This document shows positions 35,162 through 45,588 of a DNA stretch of 64,000 nt, in pieces. The notes beneath the pieces are model-generated. The model was not told the origin of the DNA. It saw only the letters and a list, made by a program, of their open reading frames with translations, and searched no databases. A program made the position numbers and the translations under genes. The stretch comes from Gammaproteobacteria bacterium (GTDB lineage Bacteria; Pseudomonadota; Gammaproteobacteria; Pseudomonadales; Azotimanducaceae): the NCBI GenBank assembly GCA_009840545.1, contig VXNM01000003.1, positions 186,001 to 250,000 of the forward strand, given 5' to 3'. Numbering within the stretch: position 1 is the first letter of the stretch; every line of letters begins with the position of its first letter.

Positions 35162-37456
35162 ATGCAAATTGCGTGTTTGGGTGGCGGTCCCGGTGGACTG
35201 TACTTCGCAATTTCGATGAAGGGTCGAAACCCTCAGCACGACATTACAGTCTTTGAGCGAAACAAGCCTGACGACACCTTTGGATGGGGAGTCGTGCTGT
35301 CGGACGACACCTTGAGCAAACTTCAGGCTAACGATCCCATCAGCGAGAAATCCATTCGGAGCCACTTTGCGTATTGGGACGACATTGCATTGCACTACAA
35401 GGGAAAACGGCTTGTTTCATCCGGACATGGCTTTTGCGGAATCGGTCGAAAAAAGCTGCTCAACATTCTTCAAGACCGTGCACGCAGTCTCGACATCAAA
35501 ATGAACTTCGAGACCGAGGTGGAAGATGTTTCTGAATTGGCTCAGAGCTACGATCTTGTCATAGCCAGCGATGGATTGAATTCACGAACTCGAAACGAGT
35601 TCGAATCAGCGTTTGAACCGAAAATCGACCAACGACTTTGCCACTTTGTTTGGTTAGGAACACACCAGAAATTCGATGACGCATTTACGTTTATCTTCGA
35701 GCCAACCAAACACGGCTGGATATGGGCCCATGCTTATCAGTTCGACGAGGACACAGCTACATTCATAGTCGAGTGTTCTCAGGAGACATTTGACGCTTTT
35801 GGATTCGATTCATTGACCCAAGAGGAGAGCATCAGGGTCTGCGAAGAAATCTTTGAGGACCATTTGGACGGTCATTCCTTGATGACCAACGCCAGTCACA
35901 TTCGCGGTTCTGCATGGATACGTTTTCCTAGAGTTCTATGCGAACAATGGAGCCACAACAACATTGTGCTGTTGGGAGATGCAGCAGCGACAGCGCACTT
36001 CTCAATTGGATCAGGGACAAAGTTGGCTCTGGAGTCAGCAATTGCCTTGGCAGACGTCATCGACACAGAACCCCAACTAGATGCTGCTCTCAAGAAGTAT
36101 GAAGAAGAGCGACGAATCGAAGTGCTTCGTCTTCAATCAGCTGCTCGCAACTCTGTCGAATGGTTCGAAAACGTTGAACGCTATCTTCAGTTGGATCCAA
36201 TGCAGCTGAACTACTCATTGCTGACACGCAGCCAACGCATCAGCCATGAGAACCTACGGGTGCGAGATGGTGACTGGTTGGAGTCTGCGGAGAAGTGGTT
36301 TCAGGAGGAAGCCGGAGTTTCCTCCAACGCTCGGGTCCGTCCACCCATGTTCGCTCCCTTCACACTTCGAGACATGGACTTAAAGAACCGTATCGTTGTA
36401 TCTCCCATGGCTCAGTACAAGGCTGTCGACGGATGTCCAACCGATTGGCATCTCATTCACTACGGAGAGCGAGCTAAAGGTGGAGCAGGACTTGTCTACA
36501 CAGAAATGACCTGTGTCTCCGATACGGGACGCATATCGCCCGGGTGTCCGGGTCTCTATGCCGACAAGCATGTAGCGGCGTGGGGACGTCTTACCAATTT
36601 CGTTCACGAAGAAACCGACGCGAAGATTAGTTGCCAAATCGGCCATTCAGGTCGCAAGGGGTCAACGAAAATTGGTTGGGAAGGAATGGATGAGCCTCTG
36701 GAAGATGGAAACTGGGAAGTTGTTTCTGCTTCTTCGATTCCCTGGTCTGCCGATAACTCTATACCGCGAGAGGCAACGCAAGCAGATTTGGACGAAATCA
36801 AACGCCAATTCGTGACGGCAACTGAAATGGCCGAGGAAGCTGGATTCGACATGATTGAACTGCATGCAGCGCACGGTTACTTTGTTTCTTCCTTTATTTC
36901 TTCAGTTTCCAATACTCGCACAGACGAATACGGCGGAACACTTGAGAATCGCATGCGTTATCCGATGGAAGTCTTGCGAGCCATGCGTTCGGTATGGCCG
37001 AATCACAAACCGATTTCCGTCAGAATCTCCGCTACCGATTGGCTGGAGGACAAAGGAGTGACTCCCAAGGATGCCGTTCACATCGCACGATTGTTTGCAC
37101 AAGCTGGTGCGGACATCATCAATGTTTCTGCTGGTCAAACGAGCACCGAGGCAGAGCCAGTCTATGGTCGAATGTTTCAAACACCTCTGTCGGACCGCAT
37201 TCGCAACGATGGGAATCTGAAGACCATAGCAGTGGGCAACATTTACGAAGCCGACCATGTCAATTCAATTTTGCTTGCCGGTCGTGCCGACCTTGTTTGT
37301 ATTGGGCGACCACACCTTTCTGATCCGTATTGGACTCTTCATCGAGCTACCGAATTGGGTGACCGAGAGGAAGGCTGGCCATCTCCCTACTTGCAGGGAC
37401 GCGACCAACTATGGCGTCTTGCAGATCGCGAAGCCGAACAGGTCAACCAAGTTTGA
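35162..37456 (+). CDS. Bifunctional anthraniloyl-CoA (or salicylyl-CoA) monooxygenase/reductase
   Basis: The 764-residue protein is a fusion. Residues 1 to about 380 form a class A flavin monooxygenase (FAD loop GGGPGGLY near residue 8, and [18 protein letters not shown] near 280). Residues from about 395 form an Old Yellow Enzyme-type NADH:flavin oxidoreductase ([45 protein letters not shown]). This architecture is known for 2-aminobenzoyl-CoA monooxygenase/reductase and salicylyl-CoA 5-hydroxylase. With kynureninase and a benzoate-CoA-ligase-type gene beside it, anthraniloyl-CoA is the likely substrate; it would be hydroxylated and reduced to a non-aromatic 2-amino-5-oxocyclohexene-carbonyl-CoA. 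First gene of a seven-gene plus-strand cluster; ribosome site AAGGTAG. Confidence 0.85.
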   Translation: MQIACLGGGPGGLYFAISMKGRNPQHDITVFERNKPDDTFGWGVVLSDDTLSKLQANDPISEKSIRSHFAYWDDIALHYKGKRLVSSGHGFCGIGRKKLLNILQDRARSLDIKMNFETEVEDVSELAQSYDLVIASDGLNSRTRNEFESAFEPKIDQRLCHFVWLGTHQKFDDAFTFIFEPTKHGWIWAHAYQFDEDTATFIVECSQETFDAFGFDSLTQEESIRVCEEIFEDHLDGHSLMTNASHIRGSAWIRFPRVLCEQWSHNNIVLLGDAAATAHFSIGSGTKLALESAIALADVIDTEPQLDAALKKYEEERRIEVLRLQSAARNSVEWFENVERYLQLDPMQLNYSLLTRSQRISHENLRVRDGDWLESAEKWFQEEAGVSSNARVRPPMFAPFTLRDMDLKNRIVVSPMAQYKAVDGCPTDWHLIHYGERAKGGAGLVYTEMTCVSDTGRISPGCPGLYADKHVAAWGRLTNFVHEETDAKISCQIGHSGRKGSTKIGWEGMDEPLEDGNWEVVSASSIPWSADNSIPREATQADLDEIKRQFVTATEMAEEAGFDMIELHAAHGYFVSSFISSVSNTRTDEYGGTLENRMRYPMEVLRAMRSVWPNHKPISVRISATDWLEDKGVTPKDAVHIARLFAQAGADIINVSAGQTSTEAEPVYGRMFQTPLSDRIRNDGNLKTIAVGNIYEADHVNSILLAGRADLVCIGRPHLSDPYWTLHRATELGDREEGWPSPYLQGRDQLWRLADREAEQVNQV

Positions 37457-38196
37457 CTTTGTCTGGGAAACACGCTGTCGTCACAGGAGGTGGATCCGGA
37501 ATCGGTGCTGAAACAGCTAAGGAATTGGCCGGAGCGGGTGCAAAAGTCACGATCTTGGGTCGTTCCAAAGATTCACTAGAAGCTCAAGGACTTCCTTACC
37601 AGATCTGCGATGTCACCGACTTTGCTGCGGTAGGTGAAGTCTATGCAAAGGCGCGATCTGAACGAGGTCCCATTTCCATTGTCGTTGCCAATGCTGGGGC
37701 TGCGCAAAGCGAACCCATCGAACGCACAGATCCGACACTCCTGAGCAACATGTTTGCCGTAAACGTAATCGGAGTGTTCAACACCTGGAAAGCCGCACTG
37801 AACGATATGCGATCTGAGAGTTGGGGCCGAATGGTTGTGATTGCTTCAACAGCAGCCCTTAAGGGCTACCCATACGTGTCCGCATATACGGCATCGAAGC
37901 ATGCCGTCGTGGGTCTGATGCGTTCGTTTTCGTTGGAACTAGCGAAGACAGGCATTACCGTAAATGCGATCTGCCCGGGCTATACAAGTACGCCTCTCCT
38001 AGAGAGAACATTGCAAAATATCGTAGACAAGACTGGAATGTCTCAAGATAGGGCGAGCTCGATGCTACTTAAAAACAATCCTCAAGAGAGATTTGTGGAT
38101 GCTCGTGAGATAGCAAGCGCAGTCCAATGGTTGTGCTCCGATTCTTCGGATGCTGTAAATGGGCATACACTTAGTATTTCCGGAGGGGAGATCTAG
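37453..38196 (+). CDS. Short-chain dehydrogenase/reductase (SDR)
   Basis: The 247-residue classical SDR has the NAD(P) loop GGGSGIGAE, the NAG motif region VVANAGAA, catalytic Ser of IASTAAL and YxxxK as YTASKHAV. The start chosen is the TTG in a TTGA overlap with the monooxygenase stop; it puts the first strand (GKHAVVTGG) at residue 5 as in relatives. An ATG 42 bases upstream is possible. Given its place, it may oxidise a 3-hydroxyacyl-CoA intermediate of the ring-cleaved anthraniloyl-CoA, but this is inference. Confidence 0.82.
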   Translation: MTLSGKHAVVTGGGSGIGAETAKELAGAGAKVTILGRSKDSLEAQGLPYQICDVTDFAAVGEVYAKARSERGPISIVVANAGAAQSEPIERTDPTLLSNMFAVNVIGVFNTWKAALNDMRSESWGRMVVIASTAALKGYPYVSAYTASKHAVVGLMRSFSLELAKTGITVNAICPGYTSTPLLERTLQNIVDKTGMSQDRASSMLLKNNPQERFVDAREIASAVQWLCSDSSDAVNGHTLSISGGEI

Positions 38197-38258
38197 CAAC
38201 TTGCACCAATTGCGATTCGCACCTGAATCAATCCAAACGTGTTGCGAGCACGTTTTAT

Positions 38259-38278
38259 CCAGGCTCTACTACGCCTGG
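38259..38278 (+). repeat. Small inverted repeat between the SDR and crotonase genes
   Basis: CCAGGC (38259-38264) and GCCTGG (38273-38278) can form a 6-bp stem with an 8-base loop, followed by CTTT. It could be a weak attenuator inside the 115-base gap of the catabolic cluster. The T-run is too short for a confident terminator. Confidence 0.3.
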
Positions 38279-38311
38279 CTTTGGCGTTAGATTACGTACG
38301 AGGTTCAGGCG

Positions 38312-39112
38312 ATGTCGAGCAGCACACAGCACTTCAACTGTTCCATTTCAGACGGCATTGCTCAAATCTCTCTCAATCGACCCGAACGCAAAAATCCTCT
38401 GACGTTTGATAGCTATGCCGAACTGCGCGACTGGTTTCGAGGATTAAGACTCAACGAAGACATCAAGACCGTAGTCATCCTGTCCAACGGAGGTAATTTC
38501 TGCTCGGGTGGGGACGTCTACGACATCATTGGTCCCCTTACTCAAATGAACACCAAGCGTCTCCTTGAATTCACAAGGATGACTGGAGACTTGGTGAAGG
38601 CAATGATCAACTGCGGGACTCCAATCATTGCCGCAGTTGACGGTGTATGTGTAGGTGCCGGTGCAATCATCGCAATGGTTTGCGACATGAGAATTGCCTC
38701 ACCAGAAGCAAAAGTCGCTTTCTTGTTCAATCGAGTTGGACTAGCTGGTTGCGACATGGGCGCTTGCGCAATGCTGCCCCGAATCATTGGACAGGGTCGA
38801 GCAACTGAACTTCTGCTTTTGGGACGCTCGATGTCGGCTGATGAAGGGGAGCGGTGGGGATTCTTCAACAAAGTGGTTTCTCAATCCGATCTTGACCAGG
38901 AAGCATTGGATTTGGCGACCAGAGTCGCGACAGGACCTGGCTTCGCCAACATGATGACGAAGACTATGCTCGCTCAGGAATGGTCGATGTCGTTGGAACA
39001 AGCTATTGAGTCCGAGGCACAAGCTCAAGCACTGTGCATGCAAACTGAGGATTTCCAGCGCGCCTATCGAGCGTTTGTCGCTAAAGAGAGACCAAGATTT
39101 GAAGGGAAATGA
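38312..39112 (+). CDS. Enoyl-CoA hydratase/isomerase (crotonase) family
   Basis: The 266-residue protein shows the crotonase features [13 protein letters not shown], the oxyanion segments [10 protein letters not shown] and [18 protein letters not shown], and [13 protein letters not shown]. It most likely hydrates or cleaves a CoA-bound intermediate in lower anthraniloyl-CoA metabolism; crotonases also include ring hydrolases and isomerases, so the exact reaction is open. It is separated from the preceding SDR gene by 115 bases and followed by the CoA ligase 82 bases later. Confidence 0.82.
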   Translation: MSSSTQHFNCSISDGIAQISLNRPERKNPLTFDSYAELRDWFRGLRLNEDIKTVVILSNGGNFCSGGDVYDIIGPLTQMNTKRLLEFTRMTGDLVKAMINCGTPIIAAVDGVCVGAGAIIAMVCDMRIASPEAKVAFLFNRVGLAGCDMGACAMLPRIIGQGRATELLLLGRSMSADEGERWGFFNKVVSQSDLDQEALDLATRVATGPGFANMMTKTMLAQEWSMSLEQAIESEAQAQALCMQTEDFQRAYRAFVAKERPRFEGK

Positions 39113-39194
39113 TTGGCCAAACGTTTGTGAATATGTCCATCCCAAAGAGATCAATTTTGATCTGTGTCTACAGACTTCACAGGGAGAGGTGTGA

Positions 39195-40811
39195 ATGTTA
39201 AGACCGTCTGCGCACGAAGACACGTTTGCCCGTGATCATCTGCCAGCCGCACAAGACTGGCCAGATTTATTGCTGGATGGATTCAACTATCCCGATCGGC
39301 TTAATGCAGCTATCGAGCTCACAGAGTCAATGGTTGCCAAAGGATTTGGCAGCAAAACGGCTCTGATCGGAGAAGATCGACAGCGCACTTACCAAGAATT
39401 GAACGACTGGACCAATCAGCTCGCACACGCATTGGTTGATGACCTGGGAGTACGTCCAGGCAATCGAGTTCTTATCCGATCCGCAAACAATCCTGCCTTT
39501 GTCGCATGCTGGTTAGCTGTTACAAAGGTGGGTGCAGTAGCAGTCAACACAATGCCTTTGCTGCGGGCCGCGGAACTTGTGACGTATGTCGAGAAAGCCC
39601 AAGTTAGCCATGCACTTTGCGACACAAGGCTACTAGACGAGCTATTGGAGTGCCAAAGACGGACTTCAGTATTGCAATCGGTCGTTGGATTTGACGGAAC
39701 GGCAGGTCACGACGCGGAACTCGATCGTCTAGCGATTGATAAGCCTTCGAAGTTTGACTCTGTTGAGACTTCCCAAGATGATGTCGCTTTGCTGGCGTTT
39801 ACTTCTGGTTCTACTGGCGAACCAAAAGCCACAATCCACTTTCATCGCGATCTGCTGATCATTGCAGACGGCTACGCAAAGGAAATACTCGGAGTTACTC
39901 CCGACGATGTCTTCGTAGGATCGCCACCGCTAGCGTTCACCTTCGGTTTGGGTGGATTGGCGATCTTTCCACTTCGTTTCGGTGCGGCCAGCATCTTGTA
40001 CGAAGCCGCCGCTCCACCGGTGATAGGAGAAATCATCGCGCGACACAAAGCGACAATTTGCTTCACAGCTCCAACGGCGTATCGAGTGGTTCTTCAGACT
40101 GTGGAGAACCATGATATTTCATCGCTTAGACTGGCGGTATCCGCGGGAGAGACATTGCCTGGGCCCATATACGAAGAGTGGATCGCAAAGACTGGGAAGC
40201 CAATCCTTGATGGGATAGGAACCACGGAACTCTTGCACATCTTTATTAGCAATCGCATCGGAGACCACAGCGGCTCCTGCACGGGCACGCCAGTCAAGGG
40301 CTACGAGGCAAAAGTAATCGACGCCGGTGGCCATAAAGTAGAGCCAGGTGTGACAGGGAGTTTGGCTTTGAGAGGTCCGACTGGGTGCAGGTACCTGGGT
40401 GGAGATCGACAGACCGAGTACGTTCGAGATGGTTGGAACATCTGTGGCGACGCGTTTTCTCAAGACTCGGATGGTTATTTTCACTTCGCAGCTCGAAACG
40501 ACGACATGATCATTTCTTCTGGCTACAACATTGCGGGACCGGAAGTCGAGGCTGCGCTCCTTGCGCATCCAAGCGTGGCTGAGTGCGCTGTAGTCGGAGT
40601 TCCCGATGAAGCGAGAGGATCTGTTGTTCAAGCTCACGTTGTGCTCGCAGAGGGTGTACAGCCAGACAAAGACACAACGAAAGAGCTTCAAGACCACGTG
40701 AAGGCAACTATTGCTCCCTACAAGTACCCAAGATCTGTTGTATATGTGGGCAATCTGCCCAAGACAGCAACAGGAAAAGTTCAGCGCTATCGTTTGAGGT
40801 CCAGTACATGA
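39195..40811 (+). CDS. Benzoate-CoA-ligase family enzyme, probable 2-aminobenzoate--CoA ligase
   Basis: The 538-residue acyl-adenylate enzyme has the AMP-binding motif TSGSTGEPKA (about 206-215), GIGTTELLHIF, and the C-terminal lysine motif PKTATGKVQRYRL. The N-terminal DHLP...WPDLL and FTFGLGGLAIFPL segments are typical of benzoate/2-aminobenzoate-CoA ligases rather than fatty-acid ligases. It would activate anthranilate from kynureninase to anthraniloyl-CoA. GGGAGAGG is the ribosome site. The gene ends in ATGA overlap with kynA. Confidence 0.83.
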   Translation: MLRPSAHEDTFARDHLPAAQDWPDLLLDGFNYPDRLNAAIELTESMVAKGFGSKTALIGEDRQRTYQELNDWTNQLAHALVDDLGVRPGNRVLIRSANNPAFVACWLAVTKVGAVAVNTMPLLRAAELVTYVEKAQVSHALCDTRLLDELLECQRRTSVLQSVVGFDGTAGHDAELDRLAIDKPSKFDSVETSQDDVALLAFTSGSTGEPKATIHFHRDLLIIADGYAKEILGVTPDDVFVGSPPLAFTFGLGGLAIFPLRFGAASILYEAAAPPVIGEIIARHKATICFTAPTAYRVVLQTVENHDISSLRLAVSAGETLPGPIYEEWIAKTGKPILDGIGTTELLHIFISNRIGDHSGSCTGTPVKGYEAKVIDAGGHKVEPGVTGSLALRGPTGCRYLGGDRQTEYVRDGWNICGDAFSQDSDGYFHFAARNDDMIISSGYNIAGPEVEAALLAHPSVAECAVVGVPDEARGSVVQAHVVLAEGVQPDKDTTKELQDHVKATIAPYKYPRSVVYVGNLPKTATGKVQRYRLRSST

Positions 40812-41638
40812 AAGACTACGAACAGGAAATCGAACACCCACCGGGTGATATCTCAGTAAGTTCGTACGACGAATATCTGCACCTCGACACGATATTAGCG
40901 GCTCAATGTGTTCACACTTCCGCTCATGATGAGATGCTGTTCATTGTTCAGCATCAAACAACCGAGTTATGGATGAAGCAGGTGATTCACGAACTCACTG
41001 TAGTGCGCGAAGACATTGCGGCCAACCGTCTCGAACCAGCATTTAAGACATTGAGTCGCGTCGCGAGAATATTCGATCAATTGAACGGAGCATGGGACGT
41101 ACTGCGCACCATGACTCCTAGTGACTACACCGAGTTTCGAAGGGCACTGGGAACTTCCTCAGGATTTCAATCTTTCCAATATCGGTTGATCGAATACATA
41201 CTGGGAAATCGAGTGATTGAGTTTGTCGACAATTACAAGAAGACTCCGTGGCACTATGAAGCGCTTCAGGAAGAACTTACTCGACCAAGCATTTACGATC
41301 TCGCCGTGTGCTTGCTCTACCGCATCGTCGACGGATTCGACACTCCCGCTCCCCCCTACCAATTGCGGCAACCGCGCAAGCTCGATCCAGCCATTCAAAA
41401 CCATTGGAGGATCGTCTACGAGAACACTACGAAGTACTGGTCTCTGTATGAATTGGCGGAAAAGCTTGTGGACTTGGAGGACTACTTTCGCCGTTGGAGA
41501 TTCAACCACGTGACTACGGTGGAACGTGTTATCGGCAACAAACGTGGCACAGGCGGAACCATCGGCGTGCCGTTGCTCAGAAAGAGACTGGATGTCGTCT
41601 TATTTCCCGAACTGTGGCGGGTGCGAGGGGATCTTTGA
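40808..41638 (+). CDS. kynA: Tryptophan 2,3-dioxygenase
   Basis: KynA is the haem enzyme that opens the indole ring of L-tryptophan to N-formylkynurenine, the first step of the kynurenine route. The 276 residues match bacterial length. Visible signatures are DEMLFIVQHQTTELWMKQV (about 41-59), the RRALGTSSGFQSFQYR substrate loop (111-126), and RFNHVTTVERVIGNKRGTGG in which His234 is the expected haem ligand. Translationally coupled to the CoA ligase before it and to kynU after it. Confidence 0.96.
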   Translation: MKDYEQEIEHPPGDISVSSYDEYLHLDTILAAQCVHTSAHDEMLFIVQHQTTELWMKQVIHELTVVREDIAANRLEPAFKTLSRVARIFDQLNGAWDVLRTMTPSDYTEFRRALGTSSGFQSFQYRLIEYILGNRVIEFVDNYKKTPWHYEALQEELTRPSIYDLAVCLLYRIVDGFDTPAPPYQLRQPRKLDPAIQNHWRIVYENTTKYWSLYELAEKLVDLEDYFRRWRFNHVTTVERVIGNKRGTGGTIGVPLLRKRLDVVLFPELWRVRGDL

Positions 41639-42837
41639 GTCAGATCAACAATCCTCTTCCCAAGAAGGAACTCTTCGATATTCCTAGTGGCATTGTCTAC
41701 TTGGACGGAAACTCTCTTGGTCCACCTCTGAGGCAAAGCTCGAGGCAAGCAGTCGAAGTAATCAACGACGAATGGGGAAAAGACCTGATCCAAGCCTGGA
41801 ACAGTGCGAATTGGATGTCAATGCCCCGGATCGTAGGGGATCAGATAGCTCCGATTATCGGAGCACAACCTGGTAGCGTCGCCATGGGAGACACACTCTC
41901 GATCAAAGCGTATCAAGCTCTAGCAGCAACGTTGGAATTGCGTCCCGATCGTCGAGTGATTCTGTCCGACTCTGGGAACTTCCCCACAGACCTTTACATT
42001 GCACAAGGACTTATCGACACCCTAGATCGAGGACACAAACTCTTAACTCCATCTCCCGAAGATGTGATGGACATGATCAATGACGATGTCGCTGTTGTCT
42101 ATCTGACGCATGTCGACTATAGAACAGGAAGACTCCACGACATGGGTGCAATCACAGAGCGAGCGCACAGACATGGAGCAGTAACAATTTGGGACTTGGC
42201 TCATTCCGCCGGAGCAGTTCAGTTAGCGGTTGAAGAAACAAGAACTGAATTCGCTGTCGGATGTACGTACAAGTATCTAAATGGGGGTCCAGGAGCCCCT
42301 GCTTTCATTTACATCCGCCAAGACATTGTGAATTCCATTCGTCCAGCTCTTTCGGGATGGTTGGGGCACAGAGATCCGTTCGCTATGGCACCTCAATATG
42401 ACCCCGCACGGAGTACTGAACGATTTCGGATTGGAACTCCGCCAGTCGTGCAGTTCAAACTTCTGCACTTTGCACTAAAGATCTGGGACCAGATTTCAAT
42501 GTCGGACATTCGCGAAGCTTCGACAAGACTATGCGAACAATTCATTCAGGAAGTTGAAGGCCGTTGTCCTTCGCTAGAGCTAGTATCTCCGCGCAATGCA
42601 TTGAATCGAGGATCACAGGTGTCTTTTGAATCCAACGATGCGTACTCAATAATCCAAGCGCTCACTGACCAAGGAGTCATCGGTGACTTCAGAGAACCTA
42701 ACATATTGAGATTCGGTATTGCCCCTCTCTATTTGGACGAGAACGACATCGTTCGAGCAGCACAAACGATGGAGAGCGTCATGAATTCCGAGTGCTGGCG
42801 CGAAGACCGATACCAGGTGAAAAAGCAAGTAACGTGA
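41635..42837 (+). CDS. kynU: Kynureninase
   Basis: KynU is the PLP enzyme that splits kynurenine into anthranilate and alanine. From the chosen TTG the protein has 400 residues, with YLDGNSLGP near the N-terminus, IWDLAHSAGAV with the PLP-ring Asp, and the Schiff-base lysine in VGCTYKYLNGGPG (about Lys213). TTG at 41635 overlaps the kynA stop as TTGA and has GAGGGG as ribosome site; an ATG in the same frame at 41494 would overlap kynA by 145 bases and adds unrelated residues. Confidence 0.94.
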   Translation: MSQINNPLPKKELFDIPSGIVYLDGNSLGPPLRQSSRQAVEVINDEWGKDLIQAWNSANWMSMPRIVGDQIAPIIGAQPGSVAMGDTLSIKAYQALAATLELRPDRRVILSDSGNFPTDLYIAQGLIDTLDRGHKLLTPSPEDVMDMINDDVAVVYLTHVDYRTGRLHDMGAITERAHRHGAVTIWDLAHSAGAVQLAVEETRTEFAVGCTYKYLNGGPGAPAFIYIRQDIVNSIRPALSGWLGHRDPFAMAPQYDPARSTERFRIGTPPVVQFKLLHFALKIWDQISMSDIREASTRLCEQFIQEVEGRCPSLELVSPRNALNRGSQVSFESNDAYSIIQALTDQGVIGDFREPNILRFGIAPLYLDENDIVRAAQTMESVMNSECWREDRYQVKKQVT

Positions 42838-42967
42838 ACAGTCTCTCTGTGATGGATCAAAAAATCAGGTGTTGGTACTTAGCCTCAAGTTTCTATGTGA
42901 TTGAACTTATCCAGCTGACTGAAGCAGCTTGAACTTCAATGTGATCACTCTTTCTTCAGAAACATAA

Positions 42968-43366
42968 ATGACTAACTCGGTTATCAATCCTTCGTTTTGG
43001 CCACGCCCCAAGGGATATTCGAATGGAATCCTCACAGATGATGGTTTGCTATTTGTTGCGGGACAAATTGGTTGGAACTACAGTCAAGAAATAGAGCAAG
43101 ATGACTTGGTTTGCCAGACTAGACACGCACTTCAAAACATTCTTGAGGTAGTAAAGTCCGCGGGAGGCGTAGCGACGGATGTGGTCCGATTGACTTGGTA
43201 CTTAAAGGACAAGAAATCGTACTTGTCGAAGCAAGCAGAAATTGGCGAGGTCTACCGCGAGATCTTTGGAAGACACTTTCCCGCAATGTCCGTTTTGATC
43301 GTTCAAGAACTAGTGGAAGATGATGCTTTAGTGGAGATCGAGGCAACCGCCCGAATCGGAAGATAG
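42968..43366 (+). CDS. RidA/YjgF-family protein, candidate enamine/imine deaminase
   Basis: The 132-residue product shows the RidA fold pattern: PKGYSNGILTDDGLLFVAGQIGW, QTRHALQNILEVVKSAGG, VVRLTWYLKD and a C-terminal VEIEATARI that supplies the catalytic acid. RidA proteins hydrolyse reactive enamines and imines; relatives act as 2-aminomuconate deaminases. The gene follows kynU by 130 bases on the same strand, so a role in removing the amino group from an anthraniloyl-CoA ring product is attractive but unproven. The canonical RidA substrate-carboxylate Arg is not clearly present. Confidence 0.82.
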   Translation: MTNSVINPSFWPRPKGYSNGILTDDGLLFVAGQIGWNYSQEIEQDDLVCQTRHALQNILEVVKSAGGVATDVVRLTWYLKDKKSYLSKQAEIGEVYREIFGRHFPAMSVLIVQELVEDDALVEIEATARIGR

Positions 43367-43565
43367 ACTCCTGCCTGAAGAAGCCAATTTGCTAGTGAAT
43401 ACGCCTTAGGAATGCGTAGAGCAATCCCGTTAGCTTTTGTTTTAGGGGACTACACACAATGGTGCTCTCTGGTAATCTAATTCAGGTGCTGAAAGTCCAA
43501 CTAAGTGGGGACGAAATCGTGGCACTAACTCGCAATCCGACTCTCAGGTGTGGTAACTAAAAAGC

Positions 43566-44399
43566 ATGGCTCAAAGACGGAAGACTCCCAATGTCACGTT
43601 AGTGCGCAACGCAATTCTCGGTGCAATTGCACTTATCGTATTCGTGATACTCGGCTACTCGATTCTCTACACTCTTGGAGTTTTGGATCCCAACCGAGGA
43701 GAGCTATACGTCACGATTCCCGACCGTGAAATCAAGAGTGATCCCATCGAAGTAATCGAGTTTTTTTCCTACGCTTGTCCAAACTGCAAAGAACTTCACA
43801 CCTTGCTTGCGGGCTGGGAACGATCCTTGCCTGACGACGTGACGCTTCGGGAAGTTCATGTTGCCCATTCGTTGCAGACGACCAATCTTGCGCGGACTCA
43901 CGTCACATTAGGCCAACGCAATGTCGTATCGCAAAACCAGCGCCGAATATTTGAGGAGGTCGAAAAGCGACCTCAGACCTTTGGTACGCTCGAGTCTACG
44001 GCCGAATTCTTCGACGGTCACGGGATTGAGAAAGACCAATTCGAGCGCATTGCGGAAAGCGATCGTGTTCAATCGTTACTTGATGCTGATGCCGAATTCG
44101 TCCGAGAACTTGGAGTCATTGCAGTTCCCACATTCTTGGTGGCAAACAAGTATGTGGTCAGATCAAGAACGACTCAGCAGGAGACTGTTCGAGCACTCAA
44201 GAAAGTAATCGAAATGGTTCGAAGCGGGGAGCTCCCTTTAGCGGAAAACGCTCCGGATGCTGCAGAAGAAGCCAATGGAGATGAATCCGAAGGTCCAAGT
44301 GCAATCCCAACAGGAGTTCCAGTCGACGAACCCGAAGATTCCGGCGCGACATCTACCAATGATCCAGAAGTCGAAGCCGATGACGAGGGAGAGAACTGA
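43566..44399 (+). CDS. Membrane-anchored DsbA-like thioredoxin-fold protein
   Basis: The 277-residue product has one N-terminal membrane span (about 15-38), a DsbA-like domain starting VIEFFSYACPNC with redox pair CPNC (71-74) and a cis-proline region VIAVPTF, and an acidic disordered C-terminal tail of about 50 residues (many Glu, Asp, Pro). It probably works as a periplasmic thiol oxidoreductase tethered to the inner membrane. It stands alone after the tryptophan cluster and converges on glcF with a single base between the stops. Confidence 0.82.
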   Translation: MAQRRKTPNVTLVRNAILGAIALIVFVILGYSILYTLGVLDPNRGELYVTIPDREIKSDPIEVIEFFSYACPNCKELHTLLAGWERSLPDDVTLREVHVAHSLQTTNLARTHVTLGQRNVVSQNQRRIFEEVEKRPQTFGTLESTAEFFDGHGIEKDQFERIAESDRVQSLLDADAEFVRELGVIAVPTFLVANKYVVRSRTTQQETVRALKKVIEMVRSGELPLAENAPDAAEEANGDESEGPSAIPTGVPVDEPEDSGATSTNDPEVEADDEGEN

Positions 44400-44400
44400 C

Positions 44401-45588
44401 TTAAGCGGCTGAGTCTCCAGCAACCACATCCAACAGTTCAATCCAATGCCTGACGGGTTTCTTCACTGCCACTTCGAGATGCAACTGACACCCAACGTTG
44501 GCCGTGGCAATCAGATCTGGGTCTTCATGGAGTAGATCCTCGATCTTTCTCTCGCGCAACGATTTGGATATTTCGGGTTGGAGTATCGAGTAGCTACCTG
44601 CTGAACCGCAGCACTGGTGCGCGTCAGGAATCAAACACAACTCATAACCCGCACGAAGTAATAGATTCTCGACCAATCCGGAAATCTTTTGCCCATGTTG
44701 CAATGTACACGGAGACTGAAACGCGACGCGTTGCTGATCTAACCGTTTAGTGAAATCGAACCCTTGCAGAAATTCGGACACGTCACGCACCGCTGCCGAA
44801 AACTTCCTTGCGGCATCGTCTCCGTACAAGACTCGACCATAGTCCTTCAAGGTTGCCCCACACCCGCTGGCAGTAGAAATGATCGATTCTCCGTCTCTTA
44901 GAGCAATCGCTTCAATATTAGCTCGCATGAATGTTTGCGCTTGCTCGTGATGTCCTAGGTGAAGATGTAGAGCACCGCAACACTTCTCGGCTTCCAATAT
45001 TCGATACTTGATGCCCATCCGCGACAACAGCACGGTCAAGTGTTTCACGACCTCCGGAGTCAGCGATCTTTGCACGCAGCCTTGAAGAATGACGACTCTT
45101 CCCTGTTGGGTGAATAGGTCTTCCTTGCGTCTCAGTCGGCGATACAGCATTTCTCGGAACCGAGTAGGAATGAAAATCCTAAAGGGACGTCCTAACCTGT
45201 ACAACGACCGAAACAGACTGGGTTTGGGTATGACGTACAGCAACATTCGTTCAAGTAATGACGTCTTCCGAAGGCGACGCTTCATCGTATTTCTAGCGAA
45301 TTCGGCCAATTCGCCGTATTCGACACCGGAAGGACAAGTCGATTCGCACGCTCGACAAGTCAGGCACTTTGCGAGGCTGTCTTCGAGCGTGTGATTGATT
45401 TCATTGCTCTCAAGCAAGCCCTTTACGAGATAGATCCTTCCTCGCGGACCCTGCAATTCATCCCCCGAGTTTCGATACGTGGGACATGTTTCATTGCAGA
45501 ATCCACAGTGAACGCACTTTCGGATTATCTCCGCACTACGAATGGCGGTGTCATCCTGTTCGAGTGTCGCGGCAATTCTCGTGTGCAC
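44401..45588 (-). CDS. glcF: Glycolate oxidase iron-sulfur subunit
   Basis: GlcF carries electrons from the flavin subunits. The 395-residue protein has two [4Fe-4S] motifs, CVHCGFCNETCP (about 26-37) and CLTCRACESTCP (about 76-87), and two CCG domains (EKCCGALH and HQCCGSAGSY). Its GTG start shares one base with the glcE stop (TAGTG). Together the three subunits oxidise glycolate to glyoxylate at the membrane. Confidence 0.95.
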   Translation of the reverse strand: MHTRIAATLEQDDTAIRSAEIIRKCVHCGFCNETCPTYRNSGDELQGPRGRIYLVKGLLESNEINHTLEDSLAKCLTCRACESTCPSGVEYGELAEFARNTMKRRLRKTSLLERMLLYVIPKPSLFRSLYRLGRPFRIFIPTRFREMLYRRLRRKEDLFTQQGRVVILQGCVQRSLTPEVVKHLTVLLSRMGIKYRILEAEKCCGALHLHLGHHEQAQTFMRANIEAIALRDGESIISTASGCGATLKDYGRVLYGDDAARKFSAAVRDVSEFLQGFDFTKRLDQQRVAFQSPCTLQHGQKISGLVENLLLRAGYELCLIPDAHQCCGSAGSYSILQPEISKSLRERKIEDLLHEDPDLIATANVGCQLHLEVAVKKPVRHWIELLDVVAGDSAA

